A stretch of 24,037 nucleotides of DNA, from IMG/VR virus record IMGVR_UViG_3300020281_000128, positions 1 to 24,037 of that record; one strand, 5' to 3'. Of the stretch, positions 14,731-22,203 are shown piece by piece. The translations under genes and the position numbers were made by a program. Within the stretch, counting starts at the first letter, position 1. Each line of letters opens with the position of its first letter. The notes beneath the pieces are model-generated. The model was not told where the DNA came from. It worked only from the letters and a program-made list of their open reading frames with translations, and made no database searches. The DNA comes from a virus.

Positions 14731-15101
14731 ACTTTTGATTTCTCTCTAATACTTTTTTTAACTTCAGGTTCTTCTATTTTTATTTCTTCTCTGATAACAC
14801 CTGAAAGTTTATCAATTTTTTCATCTAATTTATCTAAAGTATTTAGAACACCCTTTAAAACTACATTATTATTATCATTGTTTTCTTTTATTTTAGCACC
14901 AAACTTTTTCATAATTGTTCTTCTCATAAGTTCTTCAGTATCTTTTTCATTATCTTTTTTATATTTGTTATGAGATTTAGTTAATGGGTGTTTAGCATTA
15001 GGCGCCATATCTACACCGCCGTGTGCTACTGCGTTTGTTGGTGCGTCTTCATCAATCTTGTTGATGATTTCATCCATCATTTCTTTATAATGTTTGGGCA
15101 T
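14727..15101 (-). CDS. Putative virion protein with prohead-type N-terminus
   Basis: 124 residues, hydrophilic. The N-terminus MPKHYKEMMDEIINKIDE is a helix ending in IDE|DAPTNAVAHGG, which fits the T4 prohead protease (gp21) pattern [L/I]xE followed by cleavage. An APTN/APN sequence follows a similar site in the protein at 16379-16585. The middle is Lys/Asp/Asn-rich, and the C-terminal third has a predicted coiled coil (LDKLDEKIDKLSGVIREEIK). It overlaps the upstream gene by 17 bases and the downstream gene by four. It is likely a small head-associated protein or processed scaffold element; the exact role is unknown. Confidence 0.75.
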   Translation of the reverse strand: MPKHYKEMMDEIINKIDEDAPTNAVAHGGVDMAPNAKHPLTKSHNKYKKDNEKDTEELMRRTIMKKFGAKIKENNDNNNVVLKGVLNTLDKLDEKIDKLSGVIREEIKIEEPEVKKSIREKSKV

Positions 15102-15567
15102 ATTCTGTCTCCGATACTAGTTCGTCACCTCTTTCATAAACGTCAATACCAAAACAAGTCATATACGGCTCTTGTTCAATATTTAATTCAGGTATTTCTC
15201 CTTCTTCTTTCAATAGTTTATCATACAAATTATTTTCTTTTAAGTATGATATAACACCTGACTCTATTGCGTCTTTATAATTGACATAACTTTTGTCTTC
15301 TTTTATTAATAATGCTAATGCAACTGCAAAAGAACCTAGTTTACTACCAAGTCCGACTTTTTGTAATATACGTTTTAAATTAAACACAAATCTGTGAAGA
15401 AGAGTATAATGTTTCTTATCAGATTGTTTAATTACATTTCTATATTTAATTAACACCTTACCTTTTTCATCAATAATGCCTCTTTTAAATGCCTCTGTTT
15501 TGTTAAACGGAGTTATAAGCATTTTGATAACACGATAAGTTATTAAAAAATCAATACCTCTAGCCAT
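15085..15567 (-). CDS. Conserved marine T4-like phage structural-type protein (160 aa)
   Basis: 160 residues starting MARGIDFLITYRVIKMLITP. A conserved N-terminal part (FNKTEAFKRGIIDEKGKV), HYTLLHRFVFNLKRILQKVG, and a helical SFAVALALLIKED are the recognisable blocks. The C-terminal third is acidic (EGEIPELNIEQEP). From memory this type occurs in many T4-like cyanophages and pelagiphages among virion genes. Fold and role are unknown to me. No signal peptide or clear membrane span is present. It overlaps the upstream gene's stop by one base, so it is likely co-translated with the 120-residue partner. Confidence 0.82.
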   Translation of the reverse strand: MARGIDFLITYRVIKMLITPFNKTEAFKRGIIDEKGKVLIKYRNVIKQSDKKHYTLLHRFVFNLKRILQKVGLGSKLGSFAVALALLIKEDKSYVNYKDAIESGVISYLKENNLYDKLLKEEGEIPELNIEQEPYMTCFGIDVYERGDELVSETEYAQTL

Positions 15568-15929
15568 TATAGTTCCTTAAGCATTTGCGTAATTGTTTCA
15601 TCTTCATCCACATCTTTTAATTCGTGTGAGTAAAGATATCCTAGATAACCACAAACTGATTTTAGTATTGGCCAGTAAACTTTATCTATCTTAAATAATA
15701 ATAAAGTCATACAAGCGTCAGCACCAAAAACATTATTTAATAATATAATATGGTTTAAAATTAATCTTATTTTTATTTCACCAGTTGTCTCATACTTACG
15801 AAACAACCTTTTAAGATACTTAAACCTTTTAATATCATCATTAAACTCCTCTTGTTTTTCAAGAGTAGGGTTGTCGTAATTTTGTAAAGCATACAACAAC
15901 CAGTTCTTATTGGTTATCTGTTCAAACAT
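15567..15929 (-). CDS. Conserved marine T4-like phage protein (120 aa)
   Basis: 120 residues, mostly helical. Recognisable blocks are NWLLYALQNYDNPTLEKQEE, FNDDIKRFKYLKRLFRKYE, IKIRLILNHIILLNNVFGAD and KVYWPILKSVCGYLGY. I recall close relatives in marine T4-like phages next to the partner encoded at 15085-15567; the conserved pairing suggests that the two act together, probably in virion assembly. Its ATG directly follows the stop of the upstream gene, with no gap. No catalytic motif is seen. Confidence 0.82.
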   Translation of the reverse strand: MFEQITNKNWLLYALQNYDNPTLEKQEEFNDDIKRFKYLKRLFRKYETTGEIKIRLILNHIILLNNVFGADACMTLLLFKIDKVYWPILKSVCGYLGYLYSHELKDVDEDETITQMLKEL

Positions 15930-16367
15930 TTACACTAATTTAGCGTAAACTTTAGACATTCCCGTTTTTAATGTTTCGTACTCTACTTGAAGTTTTAAAC
16001 CACCTTCTTTTCTATGAGAAATACCATCATCATTAATATCGGAACCATCTGTGTCCTTGCCAAATCTTCCTCCGCCAAATTTTACTTCGGCTGTAAAGTT
16101 ACCTTTATCACCAGTAGTTTCTTGAACAGGTACAAAAAGACCTATCTTCATTAAGTTGTTTCTAATTTCTTCAACAGCTTGTTGAGCATTCATATACTCT
16201 TTCATTGCTGTGCCACCTAGAAACCCATTAACTCTTTTTAAAACTTCCGGGTCGTGAATGTTATGAACACCAATAGAACCATCTTCAAAAGAGGCAGCGT
16301 CAGGAGTTCCAACGTGACCACCGTCAAGTGTTTCTTTGATGTTAATATGTTGTTTAAAAGTTTTCAT
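15930..16367 (-). CDS. Putative capsid-targeted virion protein (145 aa)
   Basis: 145 residues. MKTFKQHINIKE matches the T4 capsid-targeting pattern closely (MKTYQEFIAE) and ends in IKE|T, a candidate gp21 cleavage site. The mature part has a Gly/Asp-rich region (DGGHVGTPDAASFEDGSIG), a helical block (DPEVLKRVNGFLGG, then NAQQAVEEIRNNLMKIGL), and a beta-like C-terminus with Gly repeats (VKFGGGRFGKD) ending in LKLQVEYETLKTG. I recall similar proteins in marine T4-like phage virion gene clusters. The inferred location is inside or on the head. Confidence 0.8.
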   Translation of the reverse strand: MKTFKQHINIKETLDGGHVGTPDAASFEDGSIGVHNIHDPEVLKRVNGFLGGTAMKEYMNAQQAVEEIRNNLMKIGLFVPVQETTGDKGNFTAEVKFGGGRFGKDTDGSDINDDGISHRKEGGLKLQVEYETLKTGMSKVYAKLV

Positions 16368-16378
16368 ATTACCTTTCC

Positions 16379-16585
16379 TTATTTGTATTTGTCTGATTTC
16401 TTTTTCGTTCCGTCTGAACGAGCAATCAAACCCTTTGCTTTAAGGTGTGCCTTATCTGTGAAACCTGCCTTACCTGCTTTATAACGTTTCATTGCGTCAG
16501 CAGTATTAGGAGCTTTCTCACCTAAAACATCTTCCTCAAAGTCTTTCAAATTCTCATCTTCTATAAAAGATTTAAATTTTTTCAT
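16379..16585 (-). CDS. Small basic putative head-associated protein (68 aa)
   Basis: 68 residues. The N-terminus MKKFKSFIEDENLKDFEEDV is a targeting-like acidic helix, with a possible processing site LGE|KAPNTAD at residue 23. The remaining 45 residues are Lys-rich (MKRYKAGKAGFTDKAHLKAK), ending in KKKSDKYK, and are suited to DNA binding inside a capsid. Its ATG at 16585 overlaps the stop of the coiled-coil gene (16582), giving ATGA. The function is inferred from composition and neighbours only. Confidence 0.75.
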   Translation of the reverse strand: MKKFKSFIEDENLKDFEEDVLGEKAPNTADAMKRYKAGKAGFTDKAHLKAKGLIARSDGTKKKSDKYK

Positions 16586-16803
16586 TTTTTCTTTTTATCG
16601 TCCTTCTTCATTAATTCTTTTTCACGTTCAGTTGCTTTAGTTATCATATTTGTAGCAAACATAATAGCACCATTCAAAGCATTTAAATTACTTTTCATAG
16701 CGCCTAAATCAACTTCTACTTTTTGAATATTTAATTTCATTTCATTGAAATCTTTTTGTAAAGAAGTTCTTTCAGTTTCTAATTCTTTAATTGATATAGA
16801 CAT
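16582..16803 (-). CDS. Small coiled-coil virion-type protein
   Basis: About 73 residues from MSISIKELETERTSLQKDFN. I chose the ATG at 16803 because GGAG lies six bases before it; a longer frame from 16857 would overlap the upstream gene and lacks such a site. Heptad-like residues run through the middle (KLNIQKVEVDLGAMKSNLNA), and the tail is Lys-rich (KKDDKKKK). It could be a chaperone or assembly factor for the fibre-like protein encoded just upstream, but nothing in the sequence proves this. Confidence 0.75.
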   Translation of the reverse strand: MSISIKELETERTSLQKDFNEMKLNIQKVEVDLGAMKSNLNALNGAIMFATNMITKATEREKELMKKDDKKKK

Positions 16804-16820
16804 TATATACTCCAATCTTA

Positions 16821-17279
16821 TTATGCTGTTGTTCCAGTATTTGCAAGAATAAACCAAGCACCACTTTTGAACATTAATGTAGCAGTTTTACCTTCGCCAG
16901 ATAAAACGACACTTGTATGTCCTCTTAAATTCGCTGGTGTTATTGTAGCTGCAAATGAACCAGATGATGATGTATTTAAAAACATTTTTACCTGACCATC
17001 AGCGCCGTTTGCTAATGTTATTGTTCCTGCTTGATTCGTTGCGTTGATTTCAGTAATTGCTGAAGTTAAGTCAGCGACTGATTGTGTTGAACCGTCAGTA
17101 GTAATTGATTGTGAAGATTGCTTTAATCCTAACCAAGTTGGTATATTATTAAAGATAGAGCTTGCACTTACTTTTTTATTGATTGGTGTTCCGCTTGGGT
17201 CATCCACTACGTGGAATAAATCAACGGAAGCTAATGCGTTACCTAAATCGGTAAGCTGTGTGATTTTCTTATCTGCCAT
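16821..17279 (-). CDS. Virion structural protein, fibre/decoration-like
   Basis: 152 residues starting [20 protein letters not shown] then [20 protein letters not shown]. This N-terminal block is common in tail-fibre-like or virion proteins of marine T4-like phages. The rest is Thr/Ser/Gly/Ala-rich with short beta repeats ([38 protein letters not shown]), typical of a beta-structured attachment or decoration domain. It has AGGAG at a good distance and its own T4-type late promoter at 17348-17355, so strong late expression is expected. A short GC-rich hairpin lies in its leader. Classification as a structural protein is likely; tail versus head location is unknown. Confidence 0.82.
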   Translation of the reverse strand: MADKKITQLTDLGNALASVDLFHVVDDPSGTPINKKVSASSIFNNIPTWLGLKQSSQSITTDGSTQSVADLTSAITEINATNQAGTITLANGADGQVKMFLNTSSSGSFAATITPANLRGHTSVVLSGEGKTATLMFKSGAWFILANTGTTA

Positions 17280-17295
17280 TTTTTTCTCCTATAAA

Positions 17296-17307
17296 CCCCT
17301 TATGGGG
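17296..17307 (-). promoter_or_regulatory. Short GC hairpin in the leader of the fibre-like gene
   Basis: The minus strand reads CCCC-ATAA-GGGG, an unusually GC-rich tetraloop hairpin in this AT-rich genome. It lies just before the AGGAG ribosome site of the gene starting at 17279 and after late promoter 17348-17355. It may stabilise the message or modulate translation. No U-tract follows, so it is not a standard terminator. Confidence 0.4.
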
Positions 17308-17347
17308 AATGCTATTTGTACCAGTTGATACAATCACTTTGTTAATA

Positions 17348-17355
17348 TATTTATA
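17348..17355 (-). promoter_or_regulatory. T4-type late promoter
   Basis: TATAAATA on the minus strand, 69 bases upstream of the ATG at 17279 and directly downstream of the terminator-like hairpin 17357-17379. It lies in the largest intergenic gap of the window (17280-17394). The expected product is a late transcript starting with the fibre-like gene and running into the small virion genes. A weak bulged hairpin (17323-17338) follows it. Confidence 0.7.
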
Positions 17356-17356
17356 A

Positions 17357-17379
17357 GGGCAGGAACATAGTCCCTGCCC
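17357..17379 (-). terminator. Terminator-like hairpin after the 96-aa structural gene
   Basis: The minus strand reads GGGCAGG-GACTATGTT-CCTGCCC, a seven-pair GC-rich stem (extendable by G-U and A-U pairs to a five-base loop), followed by TTATAAATATATT. It begins 15 bases past the stop codon of the gene at 17395-17685. The tail is only partly U-rich, and it merges with the next late promoter, so termination and re-initiation are placed back to back. Confidence 0.65.
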
Positions 17380-17394
17380 CTATGTTATTGATTA

Positions 17395-17685
17395 TTAAGC
17401 GTCAGCTGAATTAGTCAATGCGACCAATGTCTCAAACTGGACTCTTCCTGCTCTACCACCAGAACCAGTTGTTTTTAGGTTCCAGCCTGCGTGTGCAACA
17501 GCACCAGATTGTGTTTCTGTGTCTTTAAAATTAAAAAGACCCATAGTAACCCCTGATATGAAGTTGTCAGCAGTTGTATCACCGAATAAATCAGTTCTAT
17601 TTGCTGAGCTTGGTGTTTTTTTGATGTATGCTACAGCCCACAAAGGTGCGCTAGCAGCAGCGTCTGTATTACTCCAAGATGACAT
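17395..17685 (-). CDS. Abundant-type virion protein (96 aa), single-gene late unit
   Basis: 96 residues starting MSSWSNTDAAASAPLWAVAY. It is rich in Ala, Thr, Gly and Asn, with beta-type blocks (NFISGVTMGLFNF, GAVAHAGWNLKTTGSGGRAG) and ends RVQFETLVALTNSADA. I recall near relatives as virion proteins in marine T4-like phages. It has its own late promoter (17741-17748) and a terminator-like hairpin directly after it, and a strong ribosome site (AGGGAGAG). This arrangement suggests a highly expressed protein needed in many copies, such as a capsid decoration or tail-sheath-associated subunit. That role is inferred. Confidence 0.8.
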   Translation of the reverse strand: MSSWSNTDAAASAPLWAVAYIKKTPSSANRTDLFGDTTADNFISGVTMGLFNFKDTETQSGAVAHAGWNLKTTGSGGRAGRVQFETLVALTNSADA

Positions 17686-17713
17686 AGTATTCTCTCCCTT
17701 TAAGTTAAATTAT

Positions 17714-17739
17714 TGGTACTCAATTCTTAATATGTACCA
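17714..17739 (-). promoter_or_regulatory. 5' leader hairpin after late promoter
   Basis: TGGTAC (17734-17739) and GTACCA (17714-17719) form a perfect six-pair stem with a 14-base AT-rich loop on the minus strand. It begins one base after TATAAATA, so it would be at or near the 5' end of the transcript of the 96-residue structural gene. This repeats the arrangement at 11462-11498. Confidence 0.5.
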
Positions 17740-17740
17740 C

Positions 17741-17748
17741 TATTTATA
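17741..17748 (-). promoter_or_regulatory. T4-type late promoter
   Basis: TATAAATA on the minus strand between the HAD nucleotidase gene (stop at 17762) and the 96-residue structural gene (ATG at 17685), 55 bases from that ATG. It is noncoding, correctly oriented and followed by a hairpin. It separates the early-looking nucleotidase from the late structural unit. Confidence 0.72.
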
Positions 17749-17761
17749 AGAGATTACTATT

Positions 17762-18238
17762 TTATATTAGTTTTTTGAGAAGTCTGATAGTTCTTGAAGT
17801 ATCGCCATTATGAACAACACCTTGTCCACCTCTAGCTCTAAATTCATTGACGTTTTTAGGATAATCGTCTATCAGTATTGAGTTCTTATCTGCGTATTGT
17901 TGTTTTTGAACACGCTTAACAAGATTGATTCTATTTGAGGCAATGCCAAGATTTCTTGACGCCCAAGATTTTTTACCAGGTATACAATTCTTATCGTATA
18001 TATCTTCTACATACGCTGATAAAATTTCTGTATCGTAATTTTTTAAAAAGTTCCAGAGTTGTTTACCACCTGGATTCCAAGGTAATGTAGACCAAAAATC
18101 TTTCTTTGATTTAATTTGACCCCATTTTTCTGACTTACTGCCTTGAGCCCAAACATCTATCTTCTTGCCGGTTAGTTTCTCAGCACCTTTTACAAAGTCG
18201 CATAAGACACCATCCATATCACAATAGATTTTTTTCAT
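17762..18238 (-). CDS. HAD-superfamily 5'(3')-deoxyribonucleotidase-like phosphatase
   Basis: 158 residues. HAD motif I is YCDMDGVLCDF with the nucleophile Asp7 and acid/base Asp9. Motif II is near ILSAYV, a Lys-containing motif III is in LVKRVQKQQYAD, and motif IV is ILIDDYPKNVNEF with paired aspartates. A Trp-rich cap (FWSTLPWNPGGKQLWNF) is typical of the NT5C-like nucleotidase subfamily. It probably dephosphorylates nucleoside monophosphates during nucleotide recycling or pool control, complementing the reductase. It has its own sigma70-type promoter with extended -10 and an AAAGGA ribosome site, unlike its late-promoter neighbours. The substrate is not proven. Confidence 0.87.
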   Translation of the reverse strand: MKKIYCDMDGVLCDFVKGAEKLTGKKIDVWAQGSKSEKWGQIKSKKDFWSTLPWNPGGKQLWNFLKNYDTEILSAYVEDIYDKNCIPGKKSWASRNLGIASNRINLVKRVQKQQYADKNSILIDDYPKNVNEFRARGGQGVVHNGDTSRTIRLLKKLI

Positions 18239-18261
18239 AGTGTTTGTCCTTTCATACTAAT

Positions 18262-18289
18262 ACTATAACACATATCAAACAAAAGGCAA
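18262..18289 (-). promoter_or_regulatory. Predicted sigma70-type promoter with extended -10
   Basis: The minus strand holds TTGCCT (18284-18289), 16 bases, then TATAGT (18262-18267), with TG one base before the -10 (extended -10, TGTTATAGT). The predicted start is about 17 bases before the ATG at 18238, leaving room for AAAGGA. It occupies the 60-base gap after the 97-residue gene. Confidence 0.65.
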
Positions 18290-18298
18290 GCGCTTTTT

Positions 18299-18592
18299 TT
18301 ACTTATTATAGTTGATTTTTGGCTCAGTTTCAACAGGTGTTTTTTCTTTTCCTGTCATTGTCTCTTTAGACTTTGCTTTCATTTTCTCGTCTGATTCTGC
18401 TTTTGCTTTATATTCTTTATCTACTTTGTTAAAGAAATCTTTTTTTTCTTGGTCAGACATTGAAGCAATACCTTTGCCAGTTTTTTTAAGTTGTTTTTTA
18501 AAGAATTGTGAATAGGCGTTATCTTTTAAATGCTTAGATACTTCATTAATAGATGACTCTAAACTACCTTCTTTTGATTTAAAATATGACAT
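18299..18592 (-). CDS. Conserved hydrophilic protein (97 aa), head-associated type
   Basis: 97 residues starting MSYFKSKEGSLESSINEVSK. The middle (SQFFKKQLKKTGKGIASMSD, then QEKKDFFNKVDKEYKAK) is a helical block that I have seen repeated in marine T4-like phage virion proteins (FxxxLKK...KKxFFNxVDK). The C-terminus is Lys/Glu/Thr-rich and disordered. Its ATG overlaps the stop of the 1203-residue gene by one base, indicating co-expression. No catalytic motif. The role in the head or DNA packaging complex is inferred from the neighbours. Confidence 0.78.
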   Translation of the reverse strand: MSYFKSKEGSLESSINEVSKHLKDNAYSQFFKKQLKKTGKGIASMSDQEKKDFFNKVDKEYKAKAESDEKMKAKSKETMTGKEKTPVETEPKINYNK

Positions 18593-21500
18593 TATTTTCC
18601 CTTTACTTGTTTTGCTAAATCTTTATCAGCACCACCCCAAGTACCACTTGATTTGGTTACAAATGAATTAACACGAGCTAAAGCCCATTGTACTTGCGTT
18701 GCGCCTGGTCTATGACCGCCTCGCCAAGCTGCCATACCTCTATCATAAACTTTTTTCAATACACCATAAGGCATACCAGATTTTTCTGCCTTCTTTTTAA
18801 CAGCAGCAATACTCTCATATACAGCAGCCGCTGGGTGGTCTTTTTGTTCTTTTCTTGGTTTCATACCTTGTTTTTTTAACCTTTCTATATCAGCTTCGCT
18901 AGGAGCATTTTCTTTTTTAACAGGTGGATTATTTCTACCCATTTTGTCAATTGTAAAACCTTTCTTTCTCAACTCTTGAGCTTTCTTTTGTATATCTTGT
19001 AAAGTTTTACCACCTTCAAAACCTGCGTGTTTACCGTGTTTACTATAAGAAATCATAAAAGGGTCTATTGCTTCAGGCACACAATTTGGTACCTGTTTAT
19101 TACCTTTCTTTTTCATACCTACTTGTTTGTATCCTGTCCAACAAGCTTCGTCTATATCTTTTTCACTAACTTCTTCTTTAAAACTTCCCATTGGTCTAAA
19201 TGTGGTTACTTTATATCCCATTTTTCTAACTGCAAGTTTTGATTCTGAACCACTTGATACAAATGGTATATTTGCTTTTGCTAATTTTTTAAGGTCTGCC
19301 TCTTTAAACTTATCTAATATATTCATAAGTTGTCTTGCTCTAGCAGCATTAATTGTTTTACCTCTAAAAGGTTCGTATTCTCTTTTTAGAATAGCAATTT
19401 GTGATGATGATAAACCTTCTTGTAAATTTTCTTCTTTCTTTAAAATCTTATCTGCAATTTCGTGACCTTTTTTAATTGTTTTCTTTTGTAAAGGTGGTTC
19501 ATCATTCATTACTTTTTTAGCCTGCGCCATACCTATTGCGTAAGCGTCATCTTTTTTCATTTCATTTTTCATAGCTTTCTCTAAACTTTTTGCCTGTTTA
19601 TCGTGTGCCGATACAGACTTTTTAAGTTGTTTTATAATAGGTTTAATTGTTTTTTCATCATCTTTATTTAAGTCTTCTCTTCTATGTTTCTTTTCTTGTA
19701 ATATTCTACCTACGTAATCTAATCTACTTTCATTCTTTTCTGAATTGTCATTTAAACTTACTAGTGAAAGTCCAGATTGAATTTTGCTTATTAACTCTTG
19801 CATATCTTCTATTGAAGCCATTACTTGTTCTTTTTTATATTCCCATTCGTCACCGTCTCTTTCGCTAAAATAAGCAGCATATTGATTTAATTCTTCAAAA
19901 CGGTCTTTTAATTGGTCTCTACGTTTTTTATTTTTAATATTATCAAGTAAGCTTGAAAAATTATCGTTTTCTTCCGAGAATATATCTGAATACATTGTCA
20001 TACTTTCTATAACATCAGGTCTAAATGCTTTAGAACCAGAACCGGCACTTGAACCAGGACTTCCTTTAGTAGGATCCGATGCCGCCATATCTCTAAATTC
20101 AACACCCCATCTCCTTATATCATTGCCAAGTTCACCAAAAACTTTATTGCCTTGTTTTTCATAATCATAACCATCGCCTTCAATTTTGTCAAGTATCATA
20201 TCGGACATTTTATCAAATTCTTCAATATTTTTTTTAACTTTTAATGGTTTGTTTGTTAACTCTGCGACTTTATCTTGTATCTCCATCTGTATTTCATTTT
20301 TAGGAGTATCATCTTCAATTTGAGCCATAATACTTTCTAAATCTTCTGCAACTTCACTCTCACCACTTTCTCTAGCAAATTCAATAGCGTCTTCAATAGA
20401 GCTTGGGTCATTATAATCAAAAGAATTGTCTATCATATCTCCTATTTTCTTTTTAGGTTTTCTAGTATCAGGAGAGTTACCTTTTTTCTTAACTAATTTT
20501 TGTAAATCTTTTATTCCGTCAAAAGCCATTTCTAAACCAGCGGTAACGCTATCTGATTTTGTATAACTATCGTGGTCACCATTTTCGTCCCAACAATACT
20601 CAAATTCAAATGCAATATCTTCAAGTTTTCTCTGTATCTCTTCATCATTAACTTCACTTGCTACGTCCATTAATACGGAAGAAATTTGCTCTGTGCTTTG
20701 AATTGTGCTTAAAACTTCGTCTTTAAAACCTCTCATTGAGTTTTGCATACCTGAACCACGTACACCTTCAACTTCATTTGCTTTTGCCATATCAACCAAT
20801 GTTTTTCCTAATGGTAATAAATCATTTGCTAGTTGGTCTAAATTATTCGGACTATATTCTTGTTTGTTAAATAATTCCATTTGCTTATCAGCAATTTTCA
20901 TTTTTTCTATATCTTTTGCTGGTTTGCCACTATATTTTGCTATCATATCTCTAAATGCTGATTGTGCTTTGTTGGGTTCCATTTCTGCAACATAACTACC
21001 AACATCTTCAAGGTCATTCATAAATTCATCATCTAGTCCCATTTCTCTTGCTTTATCTATGATAGGGTCAAAAGAAAACTCATCATCAAAATCTATTTCA
21101 ATTGAATCGCCATCTTCATTTTCTAAATTACCTTTATCTAGGTCTCTTAAAAAGTTTCTTGCTTTAACTTTAACATCATCAGCTTCTTTTGGTTTACTCT
21201 TTTTACCCGCTTTAGGTTTTTTAGATTTAGGTTTATCAGACTTTGGTTCATCACCTTTACCTACTGCAACTAAACTATCGCCTTTAGATTTATGAGTTAC
21301 CTTACCATCTTTACCATAACGACCAAACTTCATATAGTCCAGACCCATTGCTTTTGCCTTATCGCCAGCAGCCGACTCTGTCATATCTTGCATATCTAAT
21401 TCATCTTCTTTAAGTTTAGGTTTATCAGCGCCTAGTTTAGCAATTTCATCTGAACGTTGTTTTTGCTCTTCTTCTTTTTTTTCTTTTTCCATCTTTTGCT

Positions 21501-22203
21501 TTAGATGTTTATAAGCAATACCAACTTGTAATAATGGTTCACCTGTTTGAGGGTTGACCATTTTATCTTGCGCTGTTCTAGCTCTTTGCGCTTGTTTCTG
21601 TGCGTCTGTTTGTGCTTTTTGTTTTACAGCAACCGTTTGCTCTCTACTTTTTTCTAATTCTTTTTTAAGTTTTTCTACTTCTTTTGCTGGTTCTTCCTCT
21701 TCTTTAACTTCAACAGGCACATCATTATCAGGTGCTACATCATCTTTTTTCTTATCCATTTTTTTAGCAGCTTCAGCCCATTGTTCAACGTTCTCTTTAA
21801 TTTTTTCTCTAGGTGGTTTTATATCTTGAGCGTCTTGAGCAGAATCACCATCTGATTCACCTAGTATTGCTTTTACGGTTTTTACTGAAAGTTTTAATTC
21901 TTTTGCAATCTCGGCCGCTGACGCACCTGCTTTTCTCATTGCGTCTATCTCTGACATTCTGCCTTCAGCAATATCTGATAATAGATTTATACCTGCGTCT
22001 TTGATGGCACCTTGAGTCACCGGATCCATATTCTTAATCATTTTAATTACGGCGGGGGTCACATCTTTTTTAGTTTTAAATTGCCATATTCTTTTGATGT
22101 TTTGAATCTGTCTTGGATTCATTTTTGGTTCTAGGTAACCAGCTTCGCTGATTTTTTGTACCTCTGCCATTGCTTCTGACATTGTTTTTCTATATCTACT
22201 CAT
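18592..22203 (-). CDS. Giant multidomain virion-type protein (1203 aa)
   Basis: 1203 residues, highly charged, without membrane spans. The N-terminal helix ends in KISE|AGYLEP (cleavage after Glu20), a perfect [L/I]xE|A site for a T4-type prohead protease. A helix-turn-helix-like segment lies at about 92-114 (GASAAEIAKELKLSVKTVKA), followed by a long Lys/Glu/Gln coiled coil and very acidic middle domains (about 330-800). The C-terminal part has compact modules: EYEPFRGKTINAARARQL, a Cys block CWTGYKQVGMKKKG...VPNCVP (about 1021-1041), a YSKHGKHAGFEGG segment, and RGMAAWRGGHRPGATQVQW near the end. I recognise the last modules as recurring in marine T4-like phages. An internal head or ejected protein is my inference; its size is unusual. 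Confidence 0.8.
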   Translation of the reverse strand: MSRYRKTMSEAMAEVQKISEAGYLEPKMNPRQIQNIKRIWQFKTKKDVTPAVIKMIKNMDPVTQGAIKDAGINLLSDIAEGRMSEIDAMRKAGASAAEIAKELKLSVKTVKAILGESDGDSAQDAQDIKPPREKIKENVEQWAEAAKKMDKKKDDVAPDNDVPVEVKEEEEPAKEVEKLKKELEKSREQTVAVKQKAQTDAQKQAQRARTAQDKMVNPQTGEPLLQVGIAYKHLKQKMEKEKKEEEQKQRSDEIAKLGADKPKLKEDELDMQDMTESAAGDKAKAMGLDYMKFGRYGKDGKVTHKSKGDSLVAVGKGDEPKSDKPKSKKPKAGKKSKPKEADDVKVKARNFLRDLDKGNLENEDGDSIEIDFDDEFSFDPIIDKAREMGLDDEFMNDLEDVGSYVAEMEPNKAQSAFRDMIAKYSGKPAKDIEKMKIADKQMELFNKQEYSPNNLDQLANDLLPLGKTLVDMAKANEVEGVRGSGMQNSMRGFKDEVLSTIQSTEQISSVLMDVASEVNDEEIQRKLEDIAFEFEYCWDENGDHDSYTKSDSVTAGLEMAFDGIKDLQKLVKKKGNSPDTRKPKKKIGDMIDNSFDYNDPSSIEDAIEFARESGESEVAEDLESIMAQIEDDTPKNEIQMEIQDKVAELTNKPLKVKKNIEEFDKMSDMILDKIEGDGYDYEKQGNKVFGELGNDIRRWGVEFRDMAASDPTKGSPGSSAGSGSKAFRPDVIESMTMYSDIFSEENDNFSSLLDNIKNKKRRDQLKDRFEELNQYAAYFSERDGDEWEYKKEQVMASIEDMQELISKIQSGLSLVSLNDNSEKNESRLDYVGRILQEKKHRREDLNKDDEKTIKPIIKQLKKSVSAHDKQAKSLEKAMKNEMKKDDAYAIGMAQAKKVMNDEPPLQKKTIKKGHEIADKILKKEENLQEGLSSSQIAILKREYEPFRGKTINAARARQLMNILDKFKEADLKKLAKANIPFVSSGSESKLAVRKMGYKVTTFRPMGSFKEEVSEKDIDEACWTGYKQVGMKKKGNKQVPNCVPEAIDPFMISYSKHGKHAGFEGGKTLQDIQKKAQELRKKGFTIDKMGRNNPPVKKENAPSEADIERLKKQGMKPRKEQKDHPAAAVYESIAAVKKKAEKSGMPYGVLKKVYDRGMAAWRGGHRPGATQVQWALARVNSFVTKSSGTWGGADKDLAKQVKGK

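Noticed and set aside
16804-16857. Longer N-terminus for the coiled-coil gene (18 extra residues beginning [10 protein letters not shown]).
   Set aside because: It would overlap the end of the upstream structural gene and lacks a ribosome site, whereas the internal ATG at 16803 has GGAG at normal spacing.
18291-18300. Terminator after the 97-aa gene, based on AAGCGCTT and an A/T run.
   Set aside because: The run is on the wrong side: on the minus strand A's precede the palindrome and no U-tract follows it.
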